Shown here: positions 1-10,969 of the stretch, one piece after another
Layout: the number at the start of each line of letters is the position of its first letter
How positions within the stretch are numbered: the first letter of the stretch is position 1
Assembly: GCF_963678635.1 (NCBI RefSeq)
Contig: NC_087064.1
Span: 75,976,213-76,040,212, forward strand
DNA length: 64,000 nt
Source: Symsagittifera roscoffensis
Taxonomy: Eukaryota; Xenacoelomorpha; Acoela; Convolutidae
Direction: 5' to 3'
Made by a program: the position numbers and the translations under genes
The notes under the pieces: generated by a model
The model's input: the letters and a program-made list of their open reading frames with translations, nothing else
What the model was told of the DNA's origin: nothing
Database searches by the model: none

Positions 1-2037
1 CAAATTGATTTTTCTTTTTTCGAGAGATTTAAGGTTAAGCGATCGAGTAAAAACCGATATGTAAAAACTGGTGTTCAGGCTAACAAAACTGGAAATTACT
101 AGCCTACAAAATAGGTGTTGTAGTATTCATATAGCATTTGTTTGACAATAAAAGCTTCCTAACACAGAGGCGAAACGGAGCTTCACTTGCGATACAACCA
201 CTTATGATGCAAAACAAATATGAAAGACATAAGTCCAAATAAAAGTGTTGAGAAAAGACTAGATGAACCAAAATTTTTGTAAAACTATAAAGCTGGAATA
301 ACTTGTCTGATATTTTTTGAATTTGTAATACTGATTGAGAACGAAAAGCGTAATTTCAAAAATTAGACTTTGCCTAAAGTAACTGAGAAGCGTGAACACT
401 TTGGAAATTTCCCAATGACATACCAATTCTCTTACAAAGTATAAAGGAATCACCGCTTCTGTGGGAAACATTAAAGCAACCGGCTCTTCAAATCTAAATT
501 TGCATTTCAGTTTTGTAAATTTCAAGATATTTCGAAAATTTTCGAAAAAAATGTCCAAAATTCAAAAAGTTGACTTTTCCGAAAGTTTCTAAAAAACTGG
601 CCAAAATTCATAAAGTTGACTTTGCCGAAATCCATAACATTTTTCTGTAAAAATCAGGCCGAGGCCGCTAAAATAGAAAAGATTACCAAAACCAGCTTCT
701 CGATTGAACACTTAAATTGAAAATTGGCATGGTAGTTTTAGAGTCAAGCCAAAACGTTTCCAAGAAACGATCAAAAGTTTCTAAATTTTGACTTGTTTGA
801 GAGTCTTAATTTATTTCACTTGTTTGAGAGTCTTAATTTTTTTCTTAAATAAAAAAAGACGTAACCAATTTTAGAAATAGGTTTTCGATAACCTGTTGTT
901 TAAATTAAACCTATGACATCAGATTTGCCAAGATAGTTATCGATAAAAATCCAAACACGTTTAACAAATTGAAAAATTGCAATTTCCAAAAATCATCGTT
1001 TTAATTGTTTTGAAGAATCATCGTTTTAAATCTCGGTTCAACTTATAAATTCATAATTGGGTAGAGAAATCCAAAACTCCAAAAAATCTAAAAATTAGAA
1101 AAAAACGGCCAACAAATCGAAAAACTGACATTTCCGAGAGTCATAGTTTTTTGTGTAAAATTTCGTTGTGGTCGTTTATGCAGAAGGAATTTACGCAACT
1201 TGAAATTATGAATGAACCCAAAAATGAGATTTGGGCGAGTAATTCTTAGAAAAAACGGTCCAAAAATCGAATTATTCCGCGGGCCATGGCTCAAGTTCAA
1301 AAAAAAATTGGGCGTAGCCGTTCATGCAGAGTAGCTTTTCAAATTTTTTTTATTGCAGCCAAAATCTCAGATTTGGGAGGGTAGTTTTTGAGAAAACGAA
1401 AAAATATACATATTTATGGATCAACTATTCTCTCCACAGAGTATATCGAAGGCTGTAGACAGAGGAGTAGAAGAAAAATTCTTAGAGAGTACTCAGGCAC
1501 ACAGGAGAGCACACAGTTTTTCCATTAACACCGCTGTTTTTGAACATCGAAGAATAGTTTTTCAGAAAAAAGAAAAATTGAAAAAACCAATCCCATTTAG
1601 TTTCACAACACCTGTTTTTATCAAGCAAGAATTCAGGACAAAGATGCTAAGCAAGACAACAAAACTTACAAAACGGAAACAAAGCCGACAATCTTTTACT
1701 AGACACCAGTTGCCCCAAAAAATTGATTTACTGTTAAAAAACTTTGGGAGGTTTCAAGTACTCCTGAAATTACAATGAACAGCACTTGCTTACAGCATAA
1801 AAAAACAACTAAAAAAAAAAATTCAAGGTGCAAAGGCGACACCAAAAAGGTCGAGTGCAATGGAAAGTGAAGCTTGCCTAGGTTTTTAAGAAAATTTGTT
1901 TACGAGAAAAAATTCCAGTTACCGATTGGAAAAATTAATATTATTAAAAATTAATAATTAAAAAATATTTTTTTTTTTTCAAAAATTTTAGAAAAAATTT
2001 TGCTCGATTTTTATTCTTTTTTGTTTTCTATTTATTT
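1..2037. other. Intergenic AT-rich sequence, no supported gene
   Basis: I see no convincing exon here. The stretch is AT-rich with many A and T runs. It contains a tandem 27-bp duplication at 791-844 (unit begins acttgtttgagagtcttaat) and a short interspersed repeat at 163-196. An open frame at 1416-1778 is basic and low in complexity, has no recognisable domain, and is not called. Confidence 0.5.
163..196 (+). repeat. Short interspersed repeat (GAGGCGAAGC-type), copy 1
   Basis: A roughly 35-bp sequence (cagaggcgaa..., ending cttgcgatacaa) recurs at 6081-6118 (minus), 13668-13706 and 26221-26259. The recurring part carries a small gaagc/gcttc hairpin. It may be the conserved end of a dispersed element whose body is too diverged to see. 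Confidence 0.55.
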
Positions 2038-2212
2038 ATGACAAAGATTTTTTTGGTTATTCCTATAACGCTAATTTTATACGCGTCTGTACCTTTTTTT
2101 TTCTTCGTACCACGCACAGAAAACGACCCTCATTTGATGAAAAAAAACGTCTCACTGTTTGTGAATGTGGTCGGAACGTTCTTTGCTACTTGCTTAGCAA
2201 CCGGCTATCAAG
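2038..2212 (+). CDS. Possible first exon of a membrane protein
   Basis: An open frame from ATG encodes about 58 residues: a hydrophobic N-terminus (residues about 3-23, usable as signal anchor), a polar stretch with PRTENDPH, and a second hydrophobic segment (about 38-55). It ends at a good donor, AAG followed by GTAATT, in phase 1. No family is recognised. A second open stretch at 2335-2538 could belong to the same locus but has no clear acceptor. The A at -3 in ttATG-type context is weak evidence. It could be a chance open frame in AT-rich DNA. Confidence 0.3.
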
Positions 2213-3280
2213 GTAATTTTGTGTTGATTTCATTTTTTTAACGCTTTTCCTGGAAGTATTTCAAAAATGTAAGCAATGACGAAAATTGGTAACCTTGAAG
2301 AAGCTATTTGGTAGTTTTTTAAAATGAAGACAAAGTGTTTCTGTGGAGTTTTTTCGTGCTAAAATACGGGTTGTTGAAGAGTTCAAGTGGGTCGAATACA
2401 AAAGTGCCGAAAGTGAAAGAGGATTTCAGAACGTCGGAAACGAACTGGAGCTGGAATCTTCTAGCTTCTTTCAAACCTTTTGCTCAAAATTTTGAAAATC
2501 AATCGGCCAAAATTTTGCTCATTTTCCAAAATTTATGATGTGTTAGGAAATTATGAAAAATTAGGAAATTTGTTTGTTTATTATGGTGCGTTCGGGTTTT
2601 GTGATAAATTATGATTTTTTAAAATTATGATGCGTTAGTACTTTATGATAATTTGGTAAACTGGTTTTTGCTTTGATTGTTGCTGGTAGTAAACTTCTTG
2701 ATTTCAAAGTTTTTTCATTTGATTGCTTTGTGTTGATAAGAATTTACGGCACTCTTGATAGGGCACCAAAATTATGGTATAAGTTTGCTATATTTGCCTA
2801 TTTTGCTACCTAAATTTTTCTGCAACCTAAGATATTTCCGGAATTTCGAATTGAAGATAAGTAAAGCCCATAGAGCAAATATCTATTCCTAAAATGCTAC
2901 AAATCACAAAAAAAATTTGAACAAAAAATGCAGCCCAAAAATTTATTTTTGTAGCAACCATGTTAGACCATGTTAAGAATTGGAGTCTACGAGACACGCA
3001 AAACAGCAATATGAGAGTAAAGAAAATATTGAGCTGTTATCGGATGTGAAAAATGTTTACAGACAACAATTAACTATTGGTTTGAATTTTCGTAAACGCA
3101 AATCGAATTACTTGATCTCATATCTGTATTTTTAAGAGCGTTTATCCACGAGGGAAAGGACCAACATACGAGCTGTACAGCTCATCATTACAAACTGCTG
3201 TTGTGCCGCTGCTCATGAACTACATGTAATATTTTGGTTGGGCAACGTTGCCTGACCTTCAAGCAAAGAGCACCACTCAT

Positions 3281-3349
3281 GGTGGGTCTCGAACATCCGA
3301 ACTTTCAATTAAGAGGCGGAGAAGTAACCACTTCACCACGACTCCCCCA
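3281..3349 (-). repeat. tRNA-derived SINE head
   Basis: Read on the minus strand, this has an A-box-like stretch (CGTGGTGAAGTGGTTA) near 3338-3323 and a B-box-like stretch (TGTTCGAGACC) near 3293-3283, spaced as in tRNA genes. The arms do not form a full cloverleaf by eye, so it is a SINE head or tRNA pseudogene rather than a working tRNA. Confidence 0.5.
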
Positions 3350-3582
3350 TTAGTATATATTTTTTCTTGTTTTATTTGGATTTAATATTTATATTGATAA
3401 TGTTTTAATAACTTTGATTTCTTCAAACTTTTTGTAAGTATTGTGACACTTAATCATAAAACGAAAAAAGTCATTTTGGAACCATAAAAGAACCATCCTG
3501 AGACATTTTTGTAGGTAACTCTAATTTGCATATCGCCCTTTTTTGAACCACCGTAAGGTGGATTGTCAAACTTCGAAACCCT

Positions 3583-4979
3583 TTCCTACCGGTTTCGCGG
3601 GTCGAAGTGCTCAATTTTTGTTTCAATTTTTTCGATCAAAAATCGGTATATTTCAACAATCTTGACCAAACTTTTGTATGTTTCGACTTTCTCTACCTAA
3701 ATTTGGTATGTTTTGCCTTTCTCGACCCCCAAAAAAAAGAGTTTGACTTTGTTCGACACAACTCAGATATGTTCCGACTTTTTCGACTGACTTCGGCGAC
3801 AAAAGTTTATTTGTTCGACTCTGCATAGATATGTTTCGAATTTTTCGACCAAAATTGAAAAGAATTTGATCCTTCTCAGATTCGTTTCAAGCAACGTGAC
3901 TAAAAATGGGATGAGTAAGGATTAGTTCAACTCTCTAGATCACAAAACTGTGAGCTTAAATTTGATTTTAGTCTAATATCAAGTACTCTGGCGACAATGG
4001 AAAGTTAAAAGTCAATGTCTGTCTAGTTAAAAAAAACTACCTGAGCTCAAATGATTGGTCGCTTTCTTTAACGGTGCTCGACTTATGTCTCCGCCTGTGT
4101 TTGAACCATGTTTCGACTGTGATCGACCTATGTTCGACTGTGCTCGACCTATGCTTCGACTGTAACCGATCTATGTTTCGACTTTCTCGATCGGAGTCAG
4201 GTATAATCCGTCTATGTTCCAGCTATGTTTTGACTGTGGTTGTCTAGAAATGGGTATGTTTCAACTGTGCTCGACCTATGTTTCGACTTTTATGACTTGT
4301 TTATTTGTAGACAAGCTGGCGGCTATCAAACGCGCAATGTTTAGTTTAGAATAACTTGCTAGCGCTAAGCTGAGTAATCTGACGGCTGCGTACTATGCAG
4401 TTAAGTTACTGCTACACGCTATCAAATAATTGCCTTAACAGTACTTCTTAGAGTGAAAATGCTTCCTACCGGTTTCGCGGGTCGAAGTGCTCAATTTTTG
4501 TTTCAATTTTTTCGATCAAAAATCGGTATATTTCAACAATCTTGACCAAACTTTTGTATGTTTCGACTTTGGTCGCTTTCTTTAACGGTGCTCGACTTAT
4601 GTCTCCGCCTGTGTTTGAACCATGTTTCGACTGTGATCGACCTATGTTCGACTGTGCTCGACCTATGCTTCGACTGTAACCGATCTATGTTTCGACTTTC
4701 TCGATCGGAGTCAGGTATAATCCGTCTATGTTCCAGCTATGTTTTGACTGTGGTTGTCTAGAAATGGGTATGTTTCAACTGTGCTCGACCTATGTTTCGA
4801 CTTTTATGACTTGTTTATTTGTAGACAAGCTGGCGGCTATCAAACGCGCAATGTTTAGTTTAGAATAACTTGCTAGCGCTAAGCTGAGTAATCTGACGGC
4901 TGCGTACTATGCAGTTAAGTTACTGCTACACGCTATCAAATAATTGCCTTAACAGTACTTCTTAGAGTGAAAATGCTTC
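3583..4979. repeat. Recent tandem duplication with internal deletion (880-bp offset)
   Basis: Copy 1 occupies about 3583-4462. Copy 2 begins at 4463, repeats 3583-3690 apparently without change, skips 3691-4056, then repeats from 4057 (4571-4979). Both copies are built of diverged units of the type tttcgactntnctcgacc, which explains the spurious open frames at 3607-3828 and 4558-4761. The near identity points to a recent event. Confidence 0.85.
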
Positions 4980-5549
4980 AAACAACAAAAAGGTCGATAT
5001 TATTTCTACAAAATTTTAGGTTGGAAATATTCCATCCCCTTAAAAAAATACTGCTCAGAAGTAATTTGTTCAAAAATTATGGCCCTAATTGATTGTGCAT
5101 TCCTAATTCATTTCTACGAAAAGTTATCCCCTAAATTTTTTAGGTCCATTATGATGTTCTATAATGCGGTAAGCTTACTTTAAGTAACTCAAATTAAGAC
5201 AAAATGATAGCTTACCTCATTTACCTTAAAATTACTTGAGCTACCTTTACCTTAAGAAAATAAAATTAACCTAATGAGGTTATGATAAATTTCGGGAAAT
5301 TGAAAAATTATTTGGGAGGTGTCTTTTTGAATCAAGGCAAAATCGAAAACCTTTAGATCTCTTTCAAAACCATTAGAAGCAAAACATGGAATTTTTGGAA
5401 ACATAGTTACCCTTGCAATAAGCAGGGGTACTGCAATCGGCACTAAAAACTTTTCCCGTAAATAACTTTGTTCGCAGAATCGTCATAACTAGAAATGGTA
5501 CATTTAAATTCAAGTTAAAATGAATACAACATTTTTCCGTCTCCAGCAA

Positions 5550-5625
5550 ATCTGGTCTGGTGGTAAGGAGCACGCCTGGGACCGCAAAGGTCATGGGTTT
5601 GAATCTGACAGCACCTATTTTTTTC
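5550..5625 (+). repeat. tRNA-derived SINE head
   Basis: An A-box-like segment (ctggtggtaaggagcacg) near 5557-5574 and a B-box-like segment (gggtttgaatctg) near 5595-5607 lie at tRNA-like spacing and are followed by a T run. It is unlike the SINE heads at 3281 and 21140 in detail, so it may come from a different tRNA. Confidence 0.45.
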
Positions 5626-6080
5626 AAACGGTAAAAATTCGGTTGCAAAAACAAAACTTCAGCCTATTATTTGTCTGCTTTTGTTTTGACTGTTTAGTCG
5701 CCAAATCGTAAAATTGTTGTTTTTTGCTATACGCAATTTACAGTGTATTTAATTTTAGTGTTATTATTTTTTTTCTGCCTAATTGATATCCGTTAAAGTT
5801 TCATCAACTTAGTGAGCTTTTTCAAATGGTCTTTATGGAAACATAATTTTTATGCTCACTTCTGAGTAGCAAAAATTGTTATATTATTGTTCAAGTTTTT
5901 CATAGCAATTTTTTTCCCATTTTTTTCGGTGTGACAGATTTCGGCCAATATTATATCGTCTAAACGGCCTTATATTGTACCTCACTTTGTGTGTGTGTGT
6001 TAAATTTTTTTTGATAGATCTAATTTTTTGACATTTTCTATTTTCATTTCCATTTTTTTTTAAAGTTAGCGGCTTCCTGT

Positions 6081-6118
6081 TTTGTATCGCAAATGGTGTG
6101 AAGCACAGCTTCGCCTAT
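6081..6118 (-). repeat. Short interspersed repeat (GAGGCGAAGC-type), copy 2
   Basis: This is the reverse-complement copy of the repeat at 163-196: ttgtatcgcaa... gcttcgcc. Confidence 0.5.
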
Positions 6119-6189
6119 GCGTCAATTTGTAAAAGCAAGGACTAAAATGTTGATACTGCAGTCAAATCTTAAAACATGAGGTGGCTTTT

Positions 6190-6545
6190 ACCTTGTGTTT
6201 ACTTCAACTCACCCTTAAAATTTTTTTGCTTAACTATTGAGATTAATCTGCAGTTGAAAGGTAAATTTCAAGTAACTTGAGATAAAGTTCAAGGTAACTC
6301 CTCCTCAAGTTTTTATGTAAAGTTGAGGTACGCTAAGGTATTCGTTTAGGTGGCTTAATGTTGTTTTTTTAAATAAACTTGGGTTGACCTAAGGTAAAAA
6401 CTAAGGTAGTTCCCCTACAAGTTGTAAAGTACAATTGAGCTGAGTTAAGACCGTAGTTGAGGTGGCTTGAGGTTTACTTAAGGTGAGACCTTTTTGCCTT
6501 AACAGTTAACCTAACTTAAGGTGCTTTTAAGGAAAATTTATATCA
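6190..6545. repeat. Degenerate AAGGTAA/TTGAGG low-complexity repeat
   Basis: Dozens of short overlapping variants of taaggta, cttgaggt and aagtaactt fill this stretch. A smaller block of the complementary kind (ttaccttaaaa, acttgagctacc) is at about 5165-5275, so the two blocks face each other across a 1-kb interval. The relation may be an inverted pair of element ends, but the match is too loose to define termini. Confidence 0.4.
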
Positions 6546-7060
6546 ACTTTCGTAGTGTTTCAAATTTTTTTGACTGTCCCCTGAAACATTCACAAAACAT
6601 TTTTTTTTAATTTCGACCATCTTGTACTGAATCAAAAAATGCCATCAACTAGTAAGCTACATATAGCTGCCTCAACGTCGTGAATTACTTCATGGCTACG
6701 GGTATTTCATAAAAGTAACTGTCTACCCTATTTAATTTCTGAGCAACTGAGCTTTCCGGATTGCTTTCTTAGAAAATTTGAACCAGATTGAATTGTTGAA
6801 GCATATATTTTCCACTAACGCTAGGCAAAATTGTACACATTTTTTTAATTTTCCATTTCATTTTCAAATAATCGATATTTGGACCTTGTTAGTTATGAAC
6901 AAACTACCCCCTTTGTGACAAGTTTGCATGTGTTCAACTTGAAATCGTTCTTGCGAGTGGGAAGTTGTTCACTAGGTACTATAGGGGAGGTCGATAGTTA
7001 TCAAAATGACAATTCTTTTTTCATTTGAAAGATTTTTGTTTGGCATAATTGCGGCAACAA

Positions 7061-7843
7061 TCACTCCTCGGTGTGGGCGTTTGATCCTAATAGAATCACA
7101 GACACACCGAAAGTGACCGAACCGTCATCTGCAAGGTAGTCGTCCAGTTTCTCTTTCGAAATGAGCTTTAACAGTCCCTTTTCTCTCTCCTCCAGTTTAG
7201 GACAGAAATCCATCGTGAAGTCTTTCCTGTAAGGCTTCTCCTTGTTGGGATGTTTCAGATAAATCGAGACAACTAGCTTCCGATTTTCTGGAACATGCTG
7301 CTTGTCATCACCTTCTAGAACATTCTGTTTGTCATCGTCTCTGTTCACAACTGATACACACACAGACACAGACTTCCCAACCTCACTTCTAGCACCATTC
7401 AGAAACACTTTCACAACCACTTCGCAATTGAGACAATCGTCGTTTTTGCCATAATTCACAGCTTCTCCAGAAGATTTTCCTTTCGTGCCTGCGACCAAGA
7501 GATTAACAGGACGAGTTCTCAATGTCTCGAACCCTTTTTTCCCTTCCATATCTTCTGCGAACCGTTGAAGTAATTTGACCTGCTCCGCCTTGATGCAAAT
7601 CAAGTTTTTCTTAGTGCACACACTAGTCAGAATTGGAGTGCTTGCTTCAAGTTTGCCTGCTTTAATTTGGTCCAAAATTGATTCAACGCTCTCTTGTTGC
7701 TCAACTCCAGCTGAGTCGAGTTCCTTGCGCTGATTCGTTGAGAGCAAACTTTCTTGAGAGCAAACGTTCCCAGAACAATCCATGCGCTCTGGCTGTTCCC
7801 TGTTTTGACCATTCTTTTGGCAATACACCTGATTCCAGTCAAA
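7061..7843 (-). CDS. Terminal exon of a TRAF/MATH-like protein gene
   Basis: An open frame of 260 codons plus stop starts right after a strong acceptor (T run, then TAG) at 7844-7845. The N-terminal third is polar and Gln/Ser-rich. A charged, probably helical stretch follows (ESILDQIKAGKLE, then EQVKLLQRFAEDMEG). The last ~130 residues resemble the C-terminal half of a TRAF/MATH beta-sandwich, especially the end LISKEKLDDYLADDGSVTF, which has the spacing of the family's terminal F-x-S...L..YL.DD motif. MATH domains bind receptor tails or ubiquitin-ligase substrates; no RING or BTB is seen here. It joins in phase 0 to the exon at 8323-8445, giving about 301 residues. The upstream half of a normal MATH domain is poorly conserved, so the call is by C-terminal pattern only. 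Confidence 0.6.
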   Translation of the reverse strand, partial: FDWNQVYCQKNGQNREQPERMDCSGNVCSQESLLSTNQRKELDSAGVEQQESVESILDQIKAGKLEASTPILTSVCTKKNLICIKAEQVKLLQRFAEDMEGKKGFETLRTRPVNLLVAGTKGKSSGEAVNYGKNDDCLNCEVVVKVFLNGARSEVGKSVSVCVSVVNRDDDKQNVLEGDDKQHVPENRKLVVSIYLKHPNKEKPYRKDFTMDFCPKLEEREKGLLKLISKEKLDDYLADDGSVTFGVSVILLGSNAHTEE

Positions 7844-7963
7844 CTAAAAAAAATCAGATAGTGGTATTCAGTTAAGTAATTTACAGAACCCCTTTCCAAG
7901 CGCTGTTCAAACTTGAAAAAAACTTTTCAACATAATTTAAGCCTTTAATGTATTTGCTGAATC

Positions 7964-8287
7964 CAGGAGCGAATTTAAGGGAAGCGTGGGGTGGACGCTC
8001 CCTTCTAGGGAGTCGACCCCTTGACTACCTAAGTGGACAACCCTTTGGTACTATTTTAAGGAATATCTGGCATCAATTTTTGATCAATCATCCTTAATTT
8101 TTCCGTTGGCGTCAAATATACTAATTTTGAGGAAGAATCCGCGCCAAAAACGCATTTTGAGGAAGAATCCGCGCCCAAAAAGGAAGAATCCGCGCCAAAA
8201 ACGCAGAAAACTTTTCCCATAATGAGATCCTTTTTTTTGTAAAACAGTTTGCTCTTATCTTCCGGGCTAATTGGGCCGACCTAAAAA
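7964..8287. mobile_element. Old hAT-type MITE relic inside an intron
   Basis: The start (caggagcgaatttaagg) and the order of internal landmarks match the intact element at 56609-57051: a ggacgctccc block, gtcgacccc, tactaattttgagg, gcgcgccaaaaacgca, and near the end aattgggccgacctaaaaa. The right terminus is lost. The internal piece ggaagaatccgcgccaaaa has expanded to three tandem copies at about 8128-8206. It lies wholly in the intron of the TRAF/MATH-like gene. Confidence 0.75.
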
Positions 8288-8322
8288 CGCTACAACAATA
8301 GCACAAGAAAATGAAGCCTCAC

Positions 8323-8445
8323 CTTTATAGGTTCCGAGTATGAATGAGCGAACCATTTTTGCTGTTGGAATGTGCTCGATGATGACTGATGGCCAGGCTC
8401 CGAATGAGTTGCCCAAAAAGGAACCTTCTCCATAATTTCGTTCAT
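8323..8445 (-). CDS. First coding exon of the TRAF/MATH-like gene
   Basis: The ATG at 8445 opens 41 codons, rich in Ser and Gln, ending at AAG followed by GTGAGG, a near-ideal donor in phase 0. The next exon starts in phase 0 at 7843, so the two join in frame across a 479-bp GT-AG intron that holds a MITE relic. The same frame stays open upstream to a stop near 8490, so a longer exon or a different start is possible; the ATG context is not strong. A second overlapping frame (8267-8455) looks protein-like but ends in phase 1 and would meet a stop in the next exon, so I rejected it. Confidence 0.5.
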
Positions 8446-10969
8446 GGAGTAGCAATGTAAAAATGAAGTCGAGCAGGTTATACTTTCAAATTGAAGCAGG
8501 GAGATTTAGGAAATTAGTGGATTAACACCAATCAAATAGTAAAAAAAAGTCTAACTAATATCAACCCGAAGTAACCCGAATGAAGTTTTGATAGTTTATA
8601 ATCGTAATAATGATAATAAGCCTAATAAACCTAATAAGTCAATCAGTAAAGAGTTGATGGATGTAATTCTGTTCAAAGTATACATTTAAATATATAGGAA
8701 AAACTTCTGCAGGTGAATCAGGGTCTTCAGAAGTCAAAGACAGCAGGAGTTCTCACGTTTTGTAGATTTTTTCTCGCTCTTAGTTCTATGTTTTCTGGTT
8801 TCGCTACCTATTTTATTCTTGCAATTCTCTTGCGACTGTATTTGCTGTAAATAAGAGTAATAAAACTGAAGTATTTAAACCTGGTAACAAAATATTACAG
8901 AAATTACCAAACTGAACGAGCGAATAATAAAATAATCTGAGTTTTGATTTTATGTTGGTTTTAGTATAGAATGCACTTTGTGTTGGCGTATAGATTTTAA
9001 GTAAATATGTAAAACGCATTCTATATAGCTGAGTTGGAGGCTGTTTTGCTAACAAAATATACCAACTAAATTGAGAAAGCGGCCGAGAAAAATATGACTA
9101 TGAGGTCAGGCTATATATATTTGTAATCATATTATGTGAACATAGTCAATAAATATCAGGCCAGAAACGAGACAACGAAAATTTGATTTTTTTTCTGTCA
9201 CATTGTCATATATTGTTACCGTGCCATGATCTTGTTGGCAGCGGAAAGTTTGCAAAGTGCAGAGTTTTGTGCAAAGCCTTGTTGAAAGCGGAAATTTTTG
9301 GCGCGCTAGAGCAATCCTAACTCGATCTTAACAATAGTACTTTTATACAAGGGCAATGCCCTGAATGTTCCGACTGCCTCTTAATCCATATCGAATAGTT
9401 TTTGGGTAAAGAAAGGATTGAAAAACTATCAAGTTTGGACAAAATCAAAAACCAAGTGGATGAATTTGAGTTGTACGAAATTAACACGACCATTTAGCCA
9501 GCCTCAATTCAATTTGGAACAATTTTGTTGTGCGGGTTAGTTCGCCACGCATAAGTAATAGCTGTTACGTTCTCAACATAAAATTTTCAAAACGCGCATA
9601 AATTTGTCCAGAACAAGGCCAAATTGGCAATTTTCAAACTCCTAGAACTTTGCAAAAACTGCTTGGAGGTAAAATATCTTTTTATATTTGGTTTTAGCGA
9701 TTGAATATTCTCCATGGAGTATAAAAAATTGTTTGTTAAAAACTATTAGTTAGATTGCCGAAAATTGACTGAATAAAAAAACCACACCAAGCATAAATAT
9801 TCAGTTTTCTTCGAAAGTCGGAACAATTAGTTTGACAATCCGAAGTCCACAATTCTAAATCTAATCTTACATTGAATGATGGAATATTATTCTTGAAACA
9901 CGCAATCTTCGCATGATTATTGGCCCCGATTTGAAATAATGAAAAAATCTGTTGGAAAATTCAAGATTACCATTTGTTTAATGGCGCTGAAATAAGTTGA
10001 TCTTTTATTATGGTTCCGACTTTCAAAGCAAAGGAGGGATATTTATGCTCGGCATGTTTTTTTTATTCAAACAAACTTCCATTTTTTAACTAAAATTTTA
10101 GACCTAACTTTTGCATATCAACCGAAAGCTATTATTGTCTAGGGCATAAATTTAAAAATATATTTATTTCAACTGGGATTATTTTTTTGTTAAATTAAGA
10201 GGGTTTTATATTGTATCAATTTGGCCAATTTGGGATAATTAATGCGCGATACATTTCTTGATTTTTATCGAAGATGTCTTGTTTAACAGTATTAAGTTAT
10301 CCTCGTTCAGGTGCCAGAAGTCAATAGTTATGTCATTCAAAATTGTGAACAATTTGTCAAAGCTTAATTATTTTCATAAATTTCTGTCGCTCCATGTTTA
10401 CATATCATTAATAATAACATCAGGGAGTGTATTAGTTAGGAGGAATAAAAAAGTACCTGCTCGATTTACAATTGGTAATGAGGTCGAGATCTCTTTTTTT
10501 AATTCGATTAGGGTTTCTAGCGCTATTTTGATACGCATGAGCGCGCGGTGCCACCAGGACTAGCAAACAACAAACTTTGCGGTTTTCAAAACTTTGTGTC
10601 TCTCGTAGTTTTCTACACTGTGGAAGCGTAGTTTGCTTGTACTTTGGTTACAGTTAGCGTAGTTTGATAGCGTAGTTTCATATTTTTGAGAAATATATCA
10701 TAATGTTTTGAAGCGAACACTTTTCTTTAGAGCTCAAGAGGCAGCTGTTATGTTCAGGACCTGATGTGAGCAGTTTTCTATGTTTTCAAATTTCATATAC
10801 ACCTCAGAATTAATCACTGCATAAAAAACTTGCCAGAAAAACTTCTTAGAAAAATAAGAGACAAAAAGAAAGGCACAAAATTTTAAAATTTGAATTAATG
10901 ATGTTGTTTTTTCAGCCATAGATTGTTTTTGGACATAAATTCCCAATCTTCGATTGGTTACCAAACAGA
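8446..10969. other. Intergenic AT-rich sequence
   Basis: No exon is supported. Small features are three gcgtagttt repeats at 10625-10675 and open frames at 8813-9055 and 10258-10563 that lack codon bias, family match or splice context. Confidence 0.4.

Noticed and set aside
1416..1778. 120-codon plus-strand open frame
   Set aside because: Lys/Arg/Ser-rich low-complexity reading, no domain, no convincing promoter or splice context; likely chance.
8267..8455. 62-aa minus frame as the coding frame of the 8.4-kb exon
   Set aside because: It ends in phase 1 at the GTGAGG donor and meets TGA when joined to the exon at 7843; the other frame joins cleanly.
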